This document shows positions 26,270-39,135 of a stretch of 64,000 nucleotides of DNA, piece after piece (position 1 is the first letter of the stretch; each line of letters begins with the position of its first letter). Origin of the DNA: Stictocephala bisonia (taxonomy: Eukaryota > Arthropoda > Insecta > Hemiptera > Membracidae). The notes beneath the pieces are model-generated. The model was not told where the DNA came from, did not search any database, and saw only the letters and a program-made list of their open reading frames with translations. The position numbers and the translations under genes are program-made. The stretch lies in NCBI GenBank assembly GCA_035578905.1, contig JAQJVL010000031.1:67501-131500 (forward strand), written 5' to 3'.

Positions 26270-28620
26270 ATATCTTTGATTAAAAAAATTCTATAAAACA
26301 GGCAGGATTAAATTACATTTTAGCATTATTAGTTAAATATTATGTGAAAGTAATTTTATTGAAAAAGTTAAAAGTCCATATGTGCCTCAGCTTTATCCTT
26401 AATAAATAATAAACATTCTTACGATACATACAAAGCAACTTTAAACAGTAATAATAAAACAATATATAAAGTACAATGCATCTACTAGTTATCTTATGGT
26501 TTTTAATGAAGATCTTTAAAAAATGTCAGCATCTATGAGAACTATTATCTAACCATACAATTACATTAACCGGTGAATTTAAACCGAAAAGCATGTGATA
26601 ATAGTGGGAACGTAAACAAACGAATTCTAGTGTTATTCCGAGTGTTATTAAATTGTACTTTAGATAACAGTGTTAAATCAACTTATTCTAGATGAATAAT
26701 TTATACTGTAGTCGAGTAGTGAAACTTGTGATATGATATCTGAATTATTGTTCACTATACCAACCACTAAAATAGTTACTTGTTAGTATCTGATTAATTT
26801 ACAATAAAAAAAAAAAACTGTTTAGTTTGGAAAATGTACAAAATTAGAGTATAAGAGATAAGATATATTGTCCACAAGCTGGACAGCCTATACATTACCA
26901 TTTAATTCAAGTGGAATGTTAGATATTAAGCTCTGAGGATCCAGCTGTCCTTTACCTTGTATTGCAACATTCCATCTCTTCCTGTTAAACGTGATTCTGA
27001 GAGCACTGAAGCGAATCAAATTTCAGATGTTATTGAATAACTGTAATCTTATCTATATTATATTTTTTATCATAATAATATGTTGTATTGAAATATATCA
27101 AGATGAATTGTTTGCTAATTTACAAAATATATATCTCCAGTTCATCACAAATAACTGTCTTTTGCAAGCTTACTGCATATTATCATTGATTTTACTACAT
27201 AAAGAGATACTTCATCCATATGGGAGAGGTGTGGTGAGGCCCCAAAATTGTTTTGAGGCCCCACGCTGCGCTGCGCATAGCCCTATTTCCTCTCTCTCTC
27301 GCACGCTCTTCTGTCTCTCTCTCTCACTTCCCTCCTCTTAACCCACTCTCCCATTCTCCAGACAGCCGCCCCGCCCTCTCCTTCCTCAGGTCCCACACAC
27401 AAACAACGTCCTGCTTAGATAATTGTTTCCGTTATTCCATATTGCCAAAGTTTATCCGGGTTCTTTGTTTTTATATTTGCTTGCATCTCTTTCGAATAAT
27501 AAAGAATACTGTGTTGATACTATTACAGTAAAACTCAGTGTGACATTCATATTGAATAAAGAAATATTTATAACTGAACAAATTAAAACACCATATTGAC
27601 TTATATGATTAACACACCGTGTATTTGTAAATAGACTCACTTGAATAGAACGCTAACTTATCGGCAATGCTGGCGATAATTACTGCTGATTTAGCAAACA
27701 TTTTTATATTACGAGCCCATCTGAATAATCTTTATTTATTGCATTTTAACCATCGATTAGGTGATTAAATCGACTGTTGTACTCAATCATTATTTTTTTC
27801 ATATTCGGTAATTGATTAAAAAATTAATTGTTTTCAAATCCAATCAATGACTCCCATTTCAATTATGAAATTAACCTGCAAATATTTCAGGAATATATAA
27901 TATAGTGAAATATAAAAAAATGTAACATTATTTATTTCTTTGACAAAATAGATATTGAAATAGGCCTATGATATTTATATAGAATAATACTAGGCAAAAT
28001 ATAAAACCCAGGTGAGATTCAAATGTCATGATAGGGTTGGAAAAAATCATAACAAATCACTAATTTACTTCTATACAAGATAAAAATAGCTTTCATCTTA
28101 TGGCCTGATTCAGACAATCTATGTATAGGCATTTAATTTAAAATAGTATTATTTTTCATTTTATTATAAACGTCTGTTTTACTATTACTGTATGTAACAT
28201 TAACGTAGTATTTGGTCCCAAGTAATGGTATGATTGTTTGTAAAATATTTCATTGTTTGGTGTATGGTCAGTTTTCATTTTTTTCGGAATCATGAAGAGT
28301 TGTGACTCTTATTACTTCTTGAGAAAAACAATCTCAATGTCAATTGAAATTGGTTAGGAAATATTATCGTGATAGAATATAACTAGACTACTGATTATTT
28401 AGATTCAATTTTCATTATTTTAATCAGGTTGAAATTATTGTAAATTTTGTTTATGTCCCCCTTTCAAAATTTCCGTTCTATAACATTGATTGAATCAGAC
28501 CATTGTAAAAAGTATGTCTAAGGCGAATATAATTAAAGTTATCATAACTGTTTTTCATACCCGTTTCTATTATTTTACTAGATGTGAAAGTAACTATATG
28601 ACAGATGATAAGTTAATGAA
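26270..28620. other. AT-rich DNA with one CT-rich patch
   Basis: Nothing recognised except 27230-27420. That patch is GC-richer, starts with a direct pair of GAGGCCCCA.. motifs (27235 and 27256) and continues as a pyrimidine-rich CTCTCTCTC stretch. The 92- and 116-codon frames there are low-complexity and unlikely to be genes. Confidence 0.45.
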
Positions 28621-28629
28621 TAATTAAAA

Positions 28630-29580
28630 TGTTATAATTTATTTCTGATACTACTAATAACGCATCCTCAGTTGACTTTCTTTTGATAAAAGCGAATTGA
28701 CATAGATTAAGAAAATTTAACTTAGATAAATAACTACCTATGGAGTCTTTTAATCATTGCTTTTTTTCAAAAACCTTAGAGAATACAGATAACAAGCTGA
28801 TTGGTCTTATGTTATCTAGTTTTATAGAGTTATTGTCCTTCAAAATAGGTACCACTGAACTTATCTTCAGGCTCTCAGGAAAAATGCCTTTGATAAAACT
28901 ACTGTTTATTAAGTGAACTAAAACTGGTAATCTCATCAATTATATTTTTCAGTAAATGTACATTAATTTGGTCAGAGCCAGTTAATTTTTAATTTTTTAA
29001 AAGCTTAACAATACTCTTAATTTCATCTAAATCTGTTGAAATTATAAAGAAAGAATATTGATAGTAAGTACGTAAAGGTGGAAGAGTATTGGAATGTACA
29101 ACGTCTGGACGGCTAGACTGGATTGTGATAAGGTGATTGTTTATCTTATCAGCAATGACAGAAGGCTCACGCATAACTTCGCCATTTGGCAATTCAGTTA
29201 GCTCAACTATTTCTTTGAAAAACCACTTGTTAAGTTATTTATTACCTTCCGCTGCTCAGATACATCACCTTTACAGTTTTCCAATGATGTTGAATAATAA
29301 TTTTTTGTTGTTGTAAAATTGATCACATTATTTAATTGATTAGTATATTTTGCAAAATAATTTTGAAAAACTCTGTCATATGGTCTTCTCGTAGAAATTT
29401 TATATAATTTTTTACGTCTCTCAAATTTATGTAAAATGTTTGGTGTTATCAAGGGACTTAACAAAAAAAAATAGCCTTTAACAATTTAGAACTACCACAA
29501 TTTTTCTTGCTACTTTTAAATATACAATTACTTAAAATATCAATAAACTTACAATACGCAGTATTTACATCATTTTAGAT
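28630..29580 (-). mobile_element. LINE fragment: linker and N-terminal RT blocks
   Basis: On the minus strand the order is NDVNTAYCKFIDILSNCIFK (about 29515-29575), typical of the linker between endonuclease and RT. It is followed by SPLITPNILHKFERRKKLYK at about 29400-29460. MPNGEVMREPSVIADKINNH is at about 29130-29192. FIKGIFPESLKISSVVPILK is at about 28840-28900, then NIRPISLLSVFSKVFEK at about 28755-28810. After a one-base slip in an A-run, NLCQFAFIKRKSTEDALLVV is at about 28645-28710. The catalytic FADD half is missing, so the copy is truncated at its 3' side as well as 5'. Several frameshifts and stops are present. Confidence 0.88.
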
Positions 29581-29689
29581 AGTGCATAATGTTTTAACTA
29601 AATATATGTAACATACTGTTATTTACATTGACAAAATAACAAAAATATTTCCTCTAACATTTTTCATATTCACAAACACCTAAGGCCTA

Positions 29690-29990
29690 AATAAAAGATC
29701 GCGATTCCTTTCCGTGCAAGACAAACCACAGAATGGAATAATATCCCACTTTGACTTTCTTATCAAGGTGACAGTAGACAGGTGGAGGGGCGACAGTAGA
29801 CAAGTACTTCCGCTCGTCTCATGAGAAAGAAGAGAGAGAGAATAGGGGAATGAGAGGGAGTGATTAGTTTCCTTTACTGCTCTCAGGTTGTGTAACCGAA
29901 CAGTCGAAACTGGAGGCAATTTCGACCTCTTTAACTTGATTGACGACAGGTTGCAGCACGGTTGCTCCCATATTCCGTGCCTCAAAATTT
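29690..29990. other. GC-richer unclassified patch
   Basis: A 300-base island with a repeated GACAGTAGACA (29769-29779 and 29790-29800), a GAGAGAGAGA stretch at 29830-29841 and a 101-codon minus-strand frame that is not recognisable. It is probably an inserted repeat or old exon-like sequence; there is no further evidence. Confidence 0.3.
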
Positions 29991-31548
29991 AACATTGGAT
30001 GGAACTATCTTCTATGTATAGTAAAATCAATGGTATTATGTATTCATAAGTACTCAATTTTTTATTTTAAAAATAAACAATTCAACAGAGAATGACTTGA
30101 AACTGTAGACAACATATTTCAAAATTTAAATTAATCCGTTTTTAATTATATTTAATCCTTAACCGAGCTTATCTTAAATAACTATACTGGTACAATTTTG
30201 TTTTTGTGTAAAAGTTAGTGTTCATATAAATTTTGAATTAACAATATGTAAAACTAAGAAATAAAGGTGTTTTAAATCTGTGTTATCAAGTAATTAGACT
30301 ATTTTTATGTGTTTAAAACATTATTGAAAATAGTTATTAATGAATAAAAATATAACTAAAAATGAAAATATTAAAACTATACATAACAAAATTACATTGC
30401 AATTTATATGTTTTGAAATAAGTAAATATTGTGTTGCTTTGTTAACAAAAATAGTTTCTTTCTGAGTGGAAACTAGGTCTTGACATAAAACAGTGACAGT
30501 GTCTGGGTAACGAAAGAGTCGAAAGCAATCAGCTTTAATTTGATTACAACAAAAACACAAGCTTTAATCAAGACACAATTAACTTACAAGGTAAAGTTAC
30601 GTCTCTACTGTCATTGACTAAGACCAGAAGAGAGATAATTTAGTTAGGAAAAGTTTATTGTATTAGGCTATACAGTAATATAAACAAACACTTACAAATT
30701 GGCTGTACAATATTGGTTGGGAAGCCACCGAAAGCCTATTACAGTCACCATATGTTAGGCTCTACATTAATAATTAACTAATGTTTTTCTATAGCTTCAA
30801 TACATTAAAATTCTCAAAATTATTTAATTGAAATTACTTTCAACGTGTTTAGTTGCCGTAATTACTGACTTCGAATGTTTTGGTACATTACTTTTATTAT
30901 TACAGCAATATTTTTACTTTTCGTTCCTGTAGTATTTCCTAATTATTTCCTATAATTTTCCTAATTGTTTAGCAATGTATTTTAAGGGTACATACAATTG
31001 AAACTAATTAATCGTAATTATTTATATTACGATCTATATAATTTGTTACATTTTAACTTACCTTGTTATATAGTCAAATAGTTCTTTTTAGGCTATGAGT
31101 TGAACTCTTTCCCCCCGCTCAGATCTGTAGTCTTTGGGGAGAATAATTTTTCCATTTTATTGTTTTTGTATGCTGTTTATTTTTGTAGAGTAAAATTTGA
31201 TTTGATATTTCTTTATTATTTGATTAATCTTAAAAATTAGGTTTTGTTGTATTTTCAAAAGAAATAAAAAACGTATTATTATTGAAAACTTTAGATATAA
31301 TTGTTCATTGTAATTAACTTATTGTAGTACTCAATTTTCCAACGGTTGCCATTTCAGCTTTAGATTTTGTATAACGTTGAAAAATGTTTTCCATGTATTA
31401 ATGGTCGTTATTAAAATGTATGTAATGTTTAAAGATCACAAATGTAATAGATTTCAATACCAAAAAATATGAAAAAATGTTCACCTGTCCTAGTAAATAG
31501 CGACATTTAAACAACGGAGTTAGCACGCGAAGCGTCCGGGGATGTACT
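29991..31548. other. AT-rich DNA, possible LINE 3' tail at 31085-31205
   Basis: The segment near 31085-31205 ends with AAAATTTGATTTGATATT, resembling the short repeat that ends many insect LINEs. No coding part precedes it. The rest is featureless. Confidence 0.35.
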
Positions 31549-31552
31549 CTAG
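31519..31552 (+). mobile_element. Helitron 3' terminus (5' end not located)
   Basis: The hairpin GCACGC-GAA-GCGTCC (five of six pairs, 31523-31537) lies about eleven bases before CTAG (31549-31552), followed by T. This is the same architecture and the same GAA loop as the four longer Helitrons in the window. A possible A|TCTATATAA start lies at 31033, but the interior does not resemble the other copies, so the full extent is left open. Confidence 0.6.
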
Positions 31553-33235
31553 TATCGTGACTATTATTTCATATATGAATATGTGAAAATATATGTGACT
31601 ATTATTTCTTGGTTGCCAATACACAATTTCAATTGAAAAATTTCGTTCAAATATTTTGTGGTCGCAAAACACGTTTACAAATGTAAAAATTAGTATTTTT
31701 TAACTAGCTAAAATCAATTTTTTAAACTGATTTAAATGAGTTTAAAATCACTATATTTTTAAAAAAAAATTTAAGAGATCAATTTACAGAAAACATTTAT
31801 GGCAACCATGTATTGAAATCTGAATGTGATACAATAAGGGGTTTTAAATAATAAATATTCGAAGTATTCAATGATTTACTTCGCGTTTAAAATATTGAAC
31901 AATTATTTGTCGTAATCTTATGCTTGGTTTCCTGGTTGCTGTGCTCGTGCACACTTTGTACATAGTCAGAGAACTTTGTTGATCTGCAACTGTCCACAAA
32001 CAATGGGCTTTAGTTATAGTTAGTTTTCGTAGACAATAGAATACATCAACTCCTACACAACTTGGTCACCTACATCAGTTAACTTACTGGACTAAATTAA
32101 ACCAATAGTTTTCTTATATATCCTTACATATAATACCTGAAGCCATTCTTTGCTATTGTAACTCATCCCTTATTTCTAGATAAATTTTATAAAAAAAGGT
32201 GTCTCTATTTTGTAATTAGTGAAATAAGCTCTTAATTGTTCAATATTTTTACCCTGAAGGTACAGTGTGCCTTTAAAGTCCGTTATTTTGCCTTAAGAAC
32301 AACTTGGGGAGAGCGTATTTTATACCAGACCTCATTCAAATAACCAATTTCAGTGCTACAACTCAAGCTTATAAAATACGATAAATGTTTAAAATAAATA
32401 GTGATTTGTTAATTTATTTAAGACTAATTGATGACAGTTTGGGAGTAGCCACAATAAACTTAAATTGATTTCAGATCTTCCCTGACTTGTCAAAAGCAGC
32501 ATATTTTATTCTGTCAATATTGTATGTAAAGTGTATAATTTGACATTTTGTACTAGTAGAACTAAAACTTCATGAACCACAATGTTTCTTATTCTAACTA
32601 CAAAATTGTAAAGATTTAAAAGAAATTGGCGTTTGGCTTTTACAGGAAAATCTATTTTCATTAAAACAGAAGACTGACTAAGATAACTCTGAATAAGAAA
32701 TATTGTTTGTTACTGAGTTCAGGTATAACTTCAAAAACCTTTCTAATTTAATGATGTTATAAATTTTAAAAAACTCAATTTTTTTTAATGGACCTTCAAT
32801 GATGTGAGTTTAATAAACTAAGTGAACCTTCGTAGTGGTAAATGTTAGCATTCCTTGTAGGGTAATAAAAGTGGGGATTCAACACGATCAGTCTTGTGTT
32901 TGTGGAGCTCTCACTTCTCCTGAGCATAGGTTCTGAAATCATATGCAAACAGGGAGGTTGAAAAGATGTGTTCCAAATCTTTCCATCTTGCAAGATAACT
33001 CACAACGTGCTTTTTGGTCAAATCTGAAAACCTACATCTTCGAAGAGATGTTGAGAAAAGAGAGTGATAGGAAATTTGAAATGGTGCATGATTAAGAAGT
33101 ATTTATTTGTTCAGGAAACATTGTTTTATGTTTTAATGCAATGTTTCAAAGCGTAAAAACGCATGTTGTTTCGTCATATTTACTCGAAGGATACTGCACA
33201 TGTGCATATGAATCAACATTTTTTTTCATTTATAG
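31553..33235. other. AT-rich DNA, nothing recognised
   Basis: Short frames only. No supported gene or repeat family. Confidence 0.5.
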
Positions 33236-33292
33236 TTAGTTATAAAATATAAACCTATATAAAATATAGGTTTATATTTTATATATAACTAA
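33236..33292. repeat. AT-rich hairpin with a third arm copy
   Basis: TTAGTTATAAAATATAAACC and its near reverse complement (GGTTTATATTTTATATATAACTAA) face each other across a few bases. A further direct copy of the left arm follows at about 33297-33319. Probably a small foldback or a decayed MITE. Confidence 0.75.
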
Positions 33293-33319
33293 AAAGTTAG
33301 TTATAAAATATAAACCTAA

Positions 33320-34844
33320 CTCTTCTTTGAACACGCTATAAATCAAGTTGCACAGTGCATTACAAGGTTAGCGATATTACTTTCAGGAATTTAGGAGCAG
33401 AATAGTGTTCATCAAAAACTCATTACCACTGCCGTTATATTTACAGGAGGCATTTATTTAGTAGAATATTGGAAGTAGATTTATTGTACTTAAGCTTTTG
33501 TATGTATTAATAATTATATATATCTTGTGTCAGAATTGTTGTACTACTTATTTAAATCAAACATAACACATTGTGTGTTGCTTGTTTATCTTATGTTTAT
33601 GAATATTTACAGTACAAATAAACGTAACACAACACAAATTTATCACAATATAAGCACAAAATGCACAAATATATTACAATACAAGTACAAAATGCACAAA
33701 TATTATGGTGATCGATTTCGGTGAACCACGCTCACCTTCCTCAGACCAGAGGGATTCACAAAAGAATGGAAAATCGTGTTCAACAACTCAATTTATAGGC
33801 CTATGATCACGTGACCCCATTGGCTGGAATCGTAAAAATGGCGGCTGCTGTGATAATAATCCATACTGGCTGTTACATCTGTTCTTTTTAGTTGCTGAAA
33901 ATATATTATTAAAAACTATTTCCGAATCAAAATTAACCTGTTCATTCATTAATTTATCACGAACAGGTGACACATGCTAATTAAAAAACTATTTATAAAT
34001 ATTTGTAAAAGGAAAAACTATTTCATTAAACACACAAAATTTCATTACAGAGTATTTCGTGTTTTTAGTAAGATTTATTTGGTAGGTATTATACTTCATT
34101 TTTAAATGATTAACCACTTTTATCTAAGCATAATCTAAAAACACGTATAAAATTATTGATACGAAAATATAAATTATTAAAGTATTACAAAACCTATTGA
34201 TTTGTAAAAAAAACTAGGAAATGAGTGTGATTTAAAAGTCAATCAAATTGATGACTAAAAAGGGATCAACTGTAGTAAATAACTGTATGACCTACTTATG
34301 CAGATGTTAGATGTAAACGACAGAGTCAGACAACAGTAGATATTTTTATAAAATACCACGTAAACATTTTTTCCTAAGTACAGGAACTAATCAAATCATA
34401 GCAATTAACCACATTTGAGTCACATATTATACTTTTTAAATAACATAAATCGAAGGAAAATTGTTGTTTTGGCTATATAACAAAAACCCACTACATATTC
34501 TTTACGTATTTACTGTATTGCTGGTAAAGCTGATTATTAGCACATATAAATAAGCATATGTTCTCTTCCTTAGCTATTCAACGTTTTTATTTTTTTATTC
34601 CAAGTTTGAACTGGATTTATAAACGTGTTTTTTTTTTTTTTTTATACTTTGTGTAATAGCTGATATTTTATTCAAAAGCGCACTGGAGCAGTAAAATTTT
34701 AAAGCTGTTCTGAATCCTAACAAAACTCCCAATCGAGTGGAAAGTTATCACCCCAGATTTCTTCTTAGTGTTTTTTATTAGAAAGACGATTATACACTGT
34801 AAATATTAGCAGTATTGATTCCAATTTCCAAGTTGAGCAGGATG
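33320..34844. other. AT-rich DNA, nothing recognised
   Basis: Short frames only. A pair of related ACAAATAT/ATGCACAAATAT phrases at 33655-33705 is too small to classify. Confidence 0.5.
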
Positions 34845-35340
34845 GTTGTCACCCCAGCCGAAGTTGTAGTGATCTAGTCCTAACTCTGACAACCTTTATC
34901 AAGAATGTGTTTGAAAACAAGTTGAAAGCATCTGCATTTTTTACTGATCTTACAGCGGCTTATGACAAAGTAAGGAGCAAAGGTTTGTTGTCAAAGTTCT
35001 ACAGCCTCTTTTCCTCTCCCTTTCTTTTACGACGTTTGGAGTCATTTCTTAGTACCAGGCTAAACAAAGTTTATCTTGGTCGTAAGGAAAGCTTTTTTAG
35101 ACAGCTGGAGAATAGTTTGCCACATGGGTCCGTACTTTCTTCAATTGTGTTCAACGTATATACCGCTGAAATCTCAATCACAAAGTCTACTAAATCTATA
35201 CTGCTTTAGCTTATCACCACAAGGACTTCGCTGCTACTGAATAAAAACTCACACGTAACCTTGCAGCCCTCGAAGAATATTTTAGAACCTAGCCGCTTAG
35301 TACTTACTCATGACCACCCTGAAATGTTCCATCAAATAAT
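34845..35340 (+). mobile_element. Jockey-type LINE RT fragment
   Basis: The plus-strand translation matches the Jockey RT core in order. CHPSRSCSDLVLTLTTFIKN is at about 34855-34910, FFTDLTAAYDKV at about 34937-34972 (the first catalytic Asp region), and LENSLPHGSVLSSIVFNVYT at about 35106-35165. Then, in a shifted frame, ALAYHHKDFAATE...LTRNLAALEEYFRT follows at about 35208-35290. The YADD catalytic pair has been lost at the frameshift near 35205. It is truncated at both ends and dead. Confidence 0.9.
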
Positions 35341-35407
35341 ATCTGGGCCACAACATGAAGCAATTTTGATGGGCGAAATTAGTTCCTATCGATCCGTTAA
35401 TACCTGT

Positions 35408-35498
35408 AACTCACCCACCCATACACTTACATTGATATTGACCCCCCTCCCACCCATATACGTACATTGCTATTGACCCAATGTACGTATATGGGCGT
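35408..35498. repeat. 36-bp minisatellite, locus 2
   Basis: Contains CACCCACCCATACACTTACATTG, a diverged next unit, and ATACGTACATTGCTATTGACCC. The C-rich strand is the plus strand. It ends in a short inverted piece (AATGTACGTATATGGGCG), so it is partly palindromic. Confidence 0.75.
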
Positions 35499-37925
35499 CC
35501 GAACTGTAATCGCGTTTACAACTGTAAACGTGTCCGAACTGGCGTGGGCAGACGTAATTACTGGAAATATAAATGGGAATCGACACTAGATTAGTCATGT
35601 GATTTCTGGAATCCAAACGATGAATCACATAATAACAGAGTGCCTCCAGCACTCTTCTAAGGAGAGATTAGCTGGTATCAATAAAATCAATGAGACTCCA
35701 ATCAATGAGAATTAAATGATTTATCTTGAATGGCTTGATCATTTAAATATTTTCCTTAATAGAACACAGGATCAATCAATTCTGGATCTTATTCCAAATA
35801 TGTATTGCTGGTTTTGTTTGTTTTTTTGTTTTTTGTTTATTATAAATAAGCTGACAGCATACGATATACAGTATATACATATATATATCTAAAAACGTAT
35901 TCTGTTAAGGATATAAAATTTTTTTGAACTTAATTTTTTAACATCGAATATACCAATTGCTTTTAAATAATTGCAATGCCAAATCTTTTAAACTTGTTAC
36001 CTAGAGTTTAGAGTTACTTTTAATTATCTTTTACACTATATTTTTAACAAAACAAAATCTAATCACATTGATCAAACGTTGAAATGATATCTAGTAGCGA
36101 AAAAATATTAAATCCAATGATGAGGGTATGATATGAAGGACAAAATAAATCGACAAGAGAGATAATATAGAAAGACATCCAAACCTTAGGGACTGTGTTT
36201 GCAATTCAAATCAAACAGCTGCTGTTTTCTATAAAATACAAGTTTTAGGGCAAACACGTTGTTTCCTATCAAACATTGACCGATAAAGGTGGATGTGGCT
36301 TGTTGACTGAAGACATGATGAATAAATTCCCTTATAACAGGAAAATTTAATATCATGATTTAAATATGTTTAAAATATAACAAAACTAGTCTTTTTACCA
36401 GCTGAAATTTTTGCTGCAATATTGTGGTTTATGAACAGGGAGATAAATCAAAATAAAAAAAGTATTTTTGAACAATGAATAATTACAAAATGGAAAAAGA
36501 TACTGCACATATTCAAATGTTCCAAAAATGTATTTTTTTTTTTTTTTTGAACATTGTAGTATACTACAAAATGGAATAGACTATTATTTGATCATTTTAT
36601 ATTTAGCTTCATTTTTATTTGTTATAAATGAAAGTCAATCCAATGACTGACTGAGGAACTTATATTGCGTTTTAAAAAGACGTCACGTGATTGTGATTGT
36701 AGCTCATTTATTATGTATCATTCTCTTTAATGTCTCCTTCCTTTATAAATGTGTACAGTAACATAAACATTTGAAGATGGCATTATATTGTTTAACCATT
36801 ACAATCCATACGCTTAAACTTACCACATCCACGCACACGAAAAATGTATTTTCTGAATCAACTATATATTTTTCAATCACATAAGTAGGATAGCCCACAA
36901 GGAGTCGGAAGAAAATCTATAATGGAAGCAAAGGTTTAAGTTACGTACTAAAATAAACATCACGATCAAGAATGATATTATAAAAAAATCGCCTATAATT
37001 ATTTTTTTAAATTGTAGTAATTGAAATATACATCTTTCAATGTCTTAAAAAGCTAGTAATTCTGTTGAACCATTGTACATTAAAGAATTGACTAATCAAC
37101 GTCGATTCCGTTCAAAAATATGTATTTATTAGAGCGTCTTTCAATAATTTATCACATCCGAGGATAGTCTGTTAGAGTCGGAAAAATATGAATAGTAGAG
37201 ATCCTGTTGTATAACAAATTTAATTTTTTCATTAGAACAACACAACCCCACAAATCCGACCTTAAAAGCTCAATTCCACATAAAACTGCAATAATTTAAA
37301 TGTACAAAAATGAGCTAAGTAAAAAAAAATATTATTATCGTTCTCAATAAAAGAGCATTTTTTTATGATTCACAACTAACCGATTTACATCCTTTATTCC
37401 TTATTTTTAATTTTTAACGAATTCACTATTTTTGTATTTTAAAAAATTAATATTACTTGATTTTAATTGTAAAGGATTGATCTTGATCTTAATAGGACAT
37501 ATTAAGACAAACCACATTTGTTCCTATTCTGCTCTGGTTGATGTAATATATATATCAGGAAGCAGCCGGTTTATAACATGCTATCCCCCTGGTGCAGGCT
37601 TTTTACACATGGATCACATCTTAATACCACGGCTTTTGATATAGACAAATCCATAACCATCCAGTAATTTAGTCATTTTAACGTGTTTACAAATAAACAT
37701 TTTCAAGTCTTCAATAAAATAATTATTTTCAAATTATCTTATTGCTGGCTTTTTTTTAAATGGGCCACTATGCCAGCAAATCTATTGGGCAACATGTTGT
37801 TTCATAGACCAAATTGCATTGCCTGCATCTACCATAATGTAAAATGTTATTATTTTTTCTACTGTCTACGCCAGTGGCATTTTTATCGTTGTTGAGGGAC
37901 AACGGTCAAAAACCCTATGATAAAT
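35499..37925. other. AT-rich DNA, nothing recognised
   Basis: Two 70-codon frames (37432-37644 and 37683-37895) have no recognisable features. The remainder is low-complexity AT-rich sequence. Confidence 0.5.
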
Positions 37926-38010
37926 TTAAGTGAACCTCCAGGGATTTGAACCCATGACCGTTTGCATGTGAATAGGAAGTGCTAACCAATAGGCTAGCAG
38001 AGGCCTAGGT
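37926..38010 (-). repeat. tRNA-like sequence, probably a SINE head
   Basis: On the minus strand, CTAGCCTATTGGTTAGCAC fits a pol III A box/D arm. GGGTTCAAATCCC about 40 bases later fits a B box/TPsiC arm. GCCTCTG and GGAGGTT can pair weakly as an acceptor stem. The anticodon arm does not fold convincingly, so a degraded tRNA-derived SINE is more likely than a working tRNA. Confidence 0.55.
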
Positions 38011-38644
38011 ATATGGATTATGTTATGATATTTTGAATTATAGATTTAAAGTTGGATTAATAAATTTGTATTCTTCAATAGAGAGAAGAAGGAAAATTAT
38101 TCTGTAAAGGAGGTACGTGCAATGTAGCCGATAAAACCAGCCCATAATAAATTGCATGAATGCAGATACGAGAATATTGGGAAGAAACTCTCAACTAAGA
38201 AGACGTATCATTTTGATCTTAAATTATGTAAACATGAAATATCATAGTGATATATTGCAAAACGTAAGTCTGAATATTAGTCATCAGCTGTGATTATAGT
38301 TGCTACAGAACAGTCAAATAAATATTAAACTTGTCTATTCGTGTAAATTAATTTATTGAATATTCGAAATTATTGTACGCAATTACGTAGTTTTACAGTT
38401 ACCATAAATTATCGAAATGGTATGGTGTTGTGACTCTTCCTTATAACTTTATCGTATCAATTAAGGATTGAGAGGTGAATTGGAATTGATAAGAAATGCA
38501 TTGTCTAAAGAATATCGGTTCTTGAATCATTTTGGATAGCTGATAAGACCTAAAGACCTACCATCCCCGTCTATATTGACTCCATATTGACAAAAAAAGA
38601 TCGTGATAATATGGAGCAGGGCTACTGACGGAGTCGTGAACACA
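38011..38644. other. AT-rich DNA, nothing recognised
   Basis: No gene or repeat family seen before the TTAGG tract. Confidence 0.5.
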
Positions 38645-38667
38645 TAGGTTAGGTTAGGTTAGGTTAG
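38645..38667. repeat. Short (TTAGG)n tract
   Basis: Four consecutive AGGTT units, the insect telomere repeat, in interstitial position. Confidence 0.85.
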
Positions 38668-38959
38668 CTCTATCAGCTGCAATATAGAAACATTTATTAC
38701 ATATATCCAGTTGCAATAACATCTCGTTTGTACTAGTAACAATACACAGCACTAAGGGTTCATACCCTGCACAATTCACATGCCACCCCGTCAATCGCTG
38801 TGCCCGAGTCACCTCGGTCCTAGGCCTCAGTCTGTTACTACTGACTAAATTTACTGCAAGAATACTAAAAAATGCAAATATATTTAGTATTGCTTTCAAG
38901 CACTTTTTACTATGATAATGTTTTGAATTTATATAATAAATACGCAAAGTTTACTCCAT

Positions 38960-39135
38960 CTTAGTATTAATAAACATAAACAGTAACTATTTTATTTATT
39001 TACCTTTTGTCTAACCCTTATGTATGAATTGCTATATCAATGTATTTATTTATTTCATCTAACTATTTAATTTACGTAACCTTATGCTTTGTTTATTTTA
39101 GTAAATAAATAAAGATTTTGATTTGATTTGATTAT
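38960..39135 (+). mobile_element. Probable LINE 3' tail
   Basis: AT-rich 3' UTR-like sequence ending AATAAAGATTTTGATTTGAT followed by TTGATT. The GATTT microsatellite tail is common for insect LINEs of the CR1/Jockey group. No coding part is attached. Confidence 0.45.

Noticed and set aside
27253..27531. 92-codon frame as a gene
   Set aside because: Low-complexity CT-rich sequence gives Ser/Leu-rich translation in more than one frame.
31033..31552. Complete Helitron from A|TCTATATAA to CTAG
   Set aside because: The 3' end is good, but the proposed 5' end and interior do not match the other copies and a LINE-like tail lies inside; only the 3' end is annotated.
37926..38010. Functional tRNA gene
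   Set aside because: A and B boxes are present but the acceptor pairing is weak and the anticodon arm does not fold well; a SINE head is more likely.
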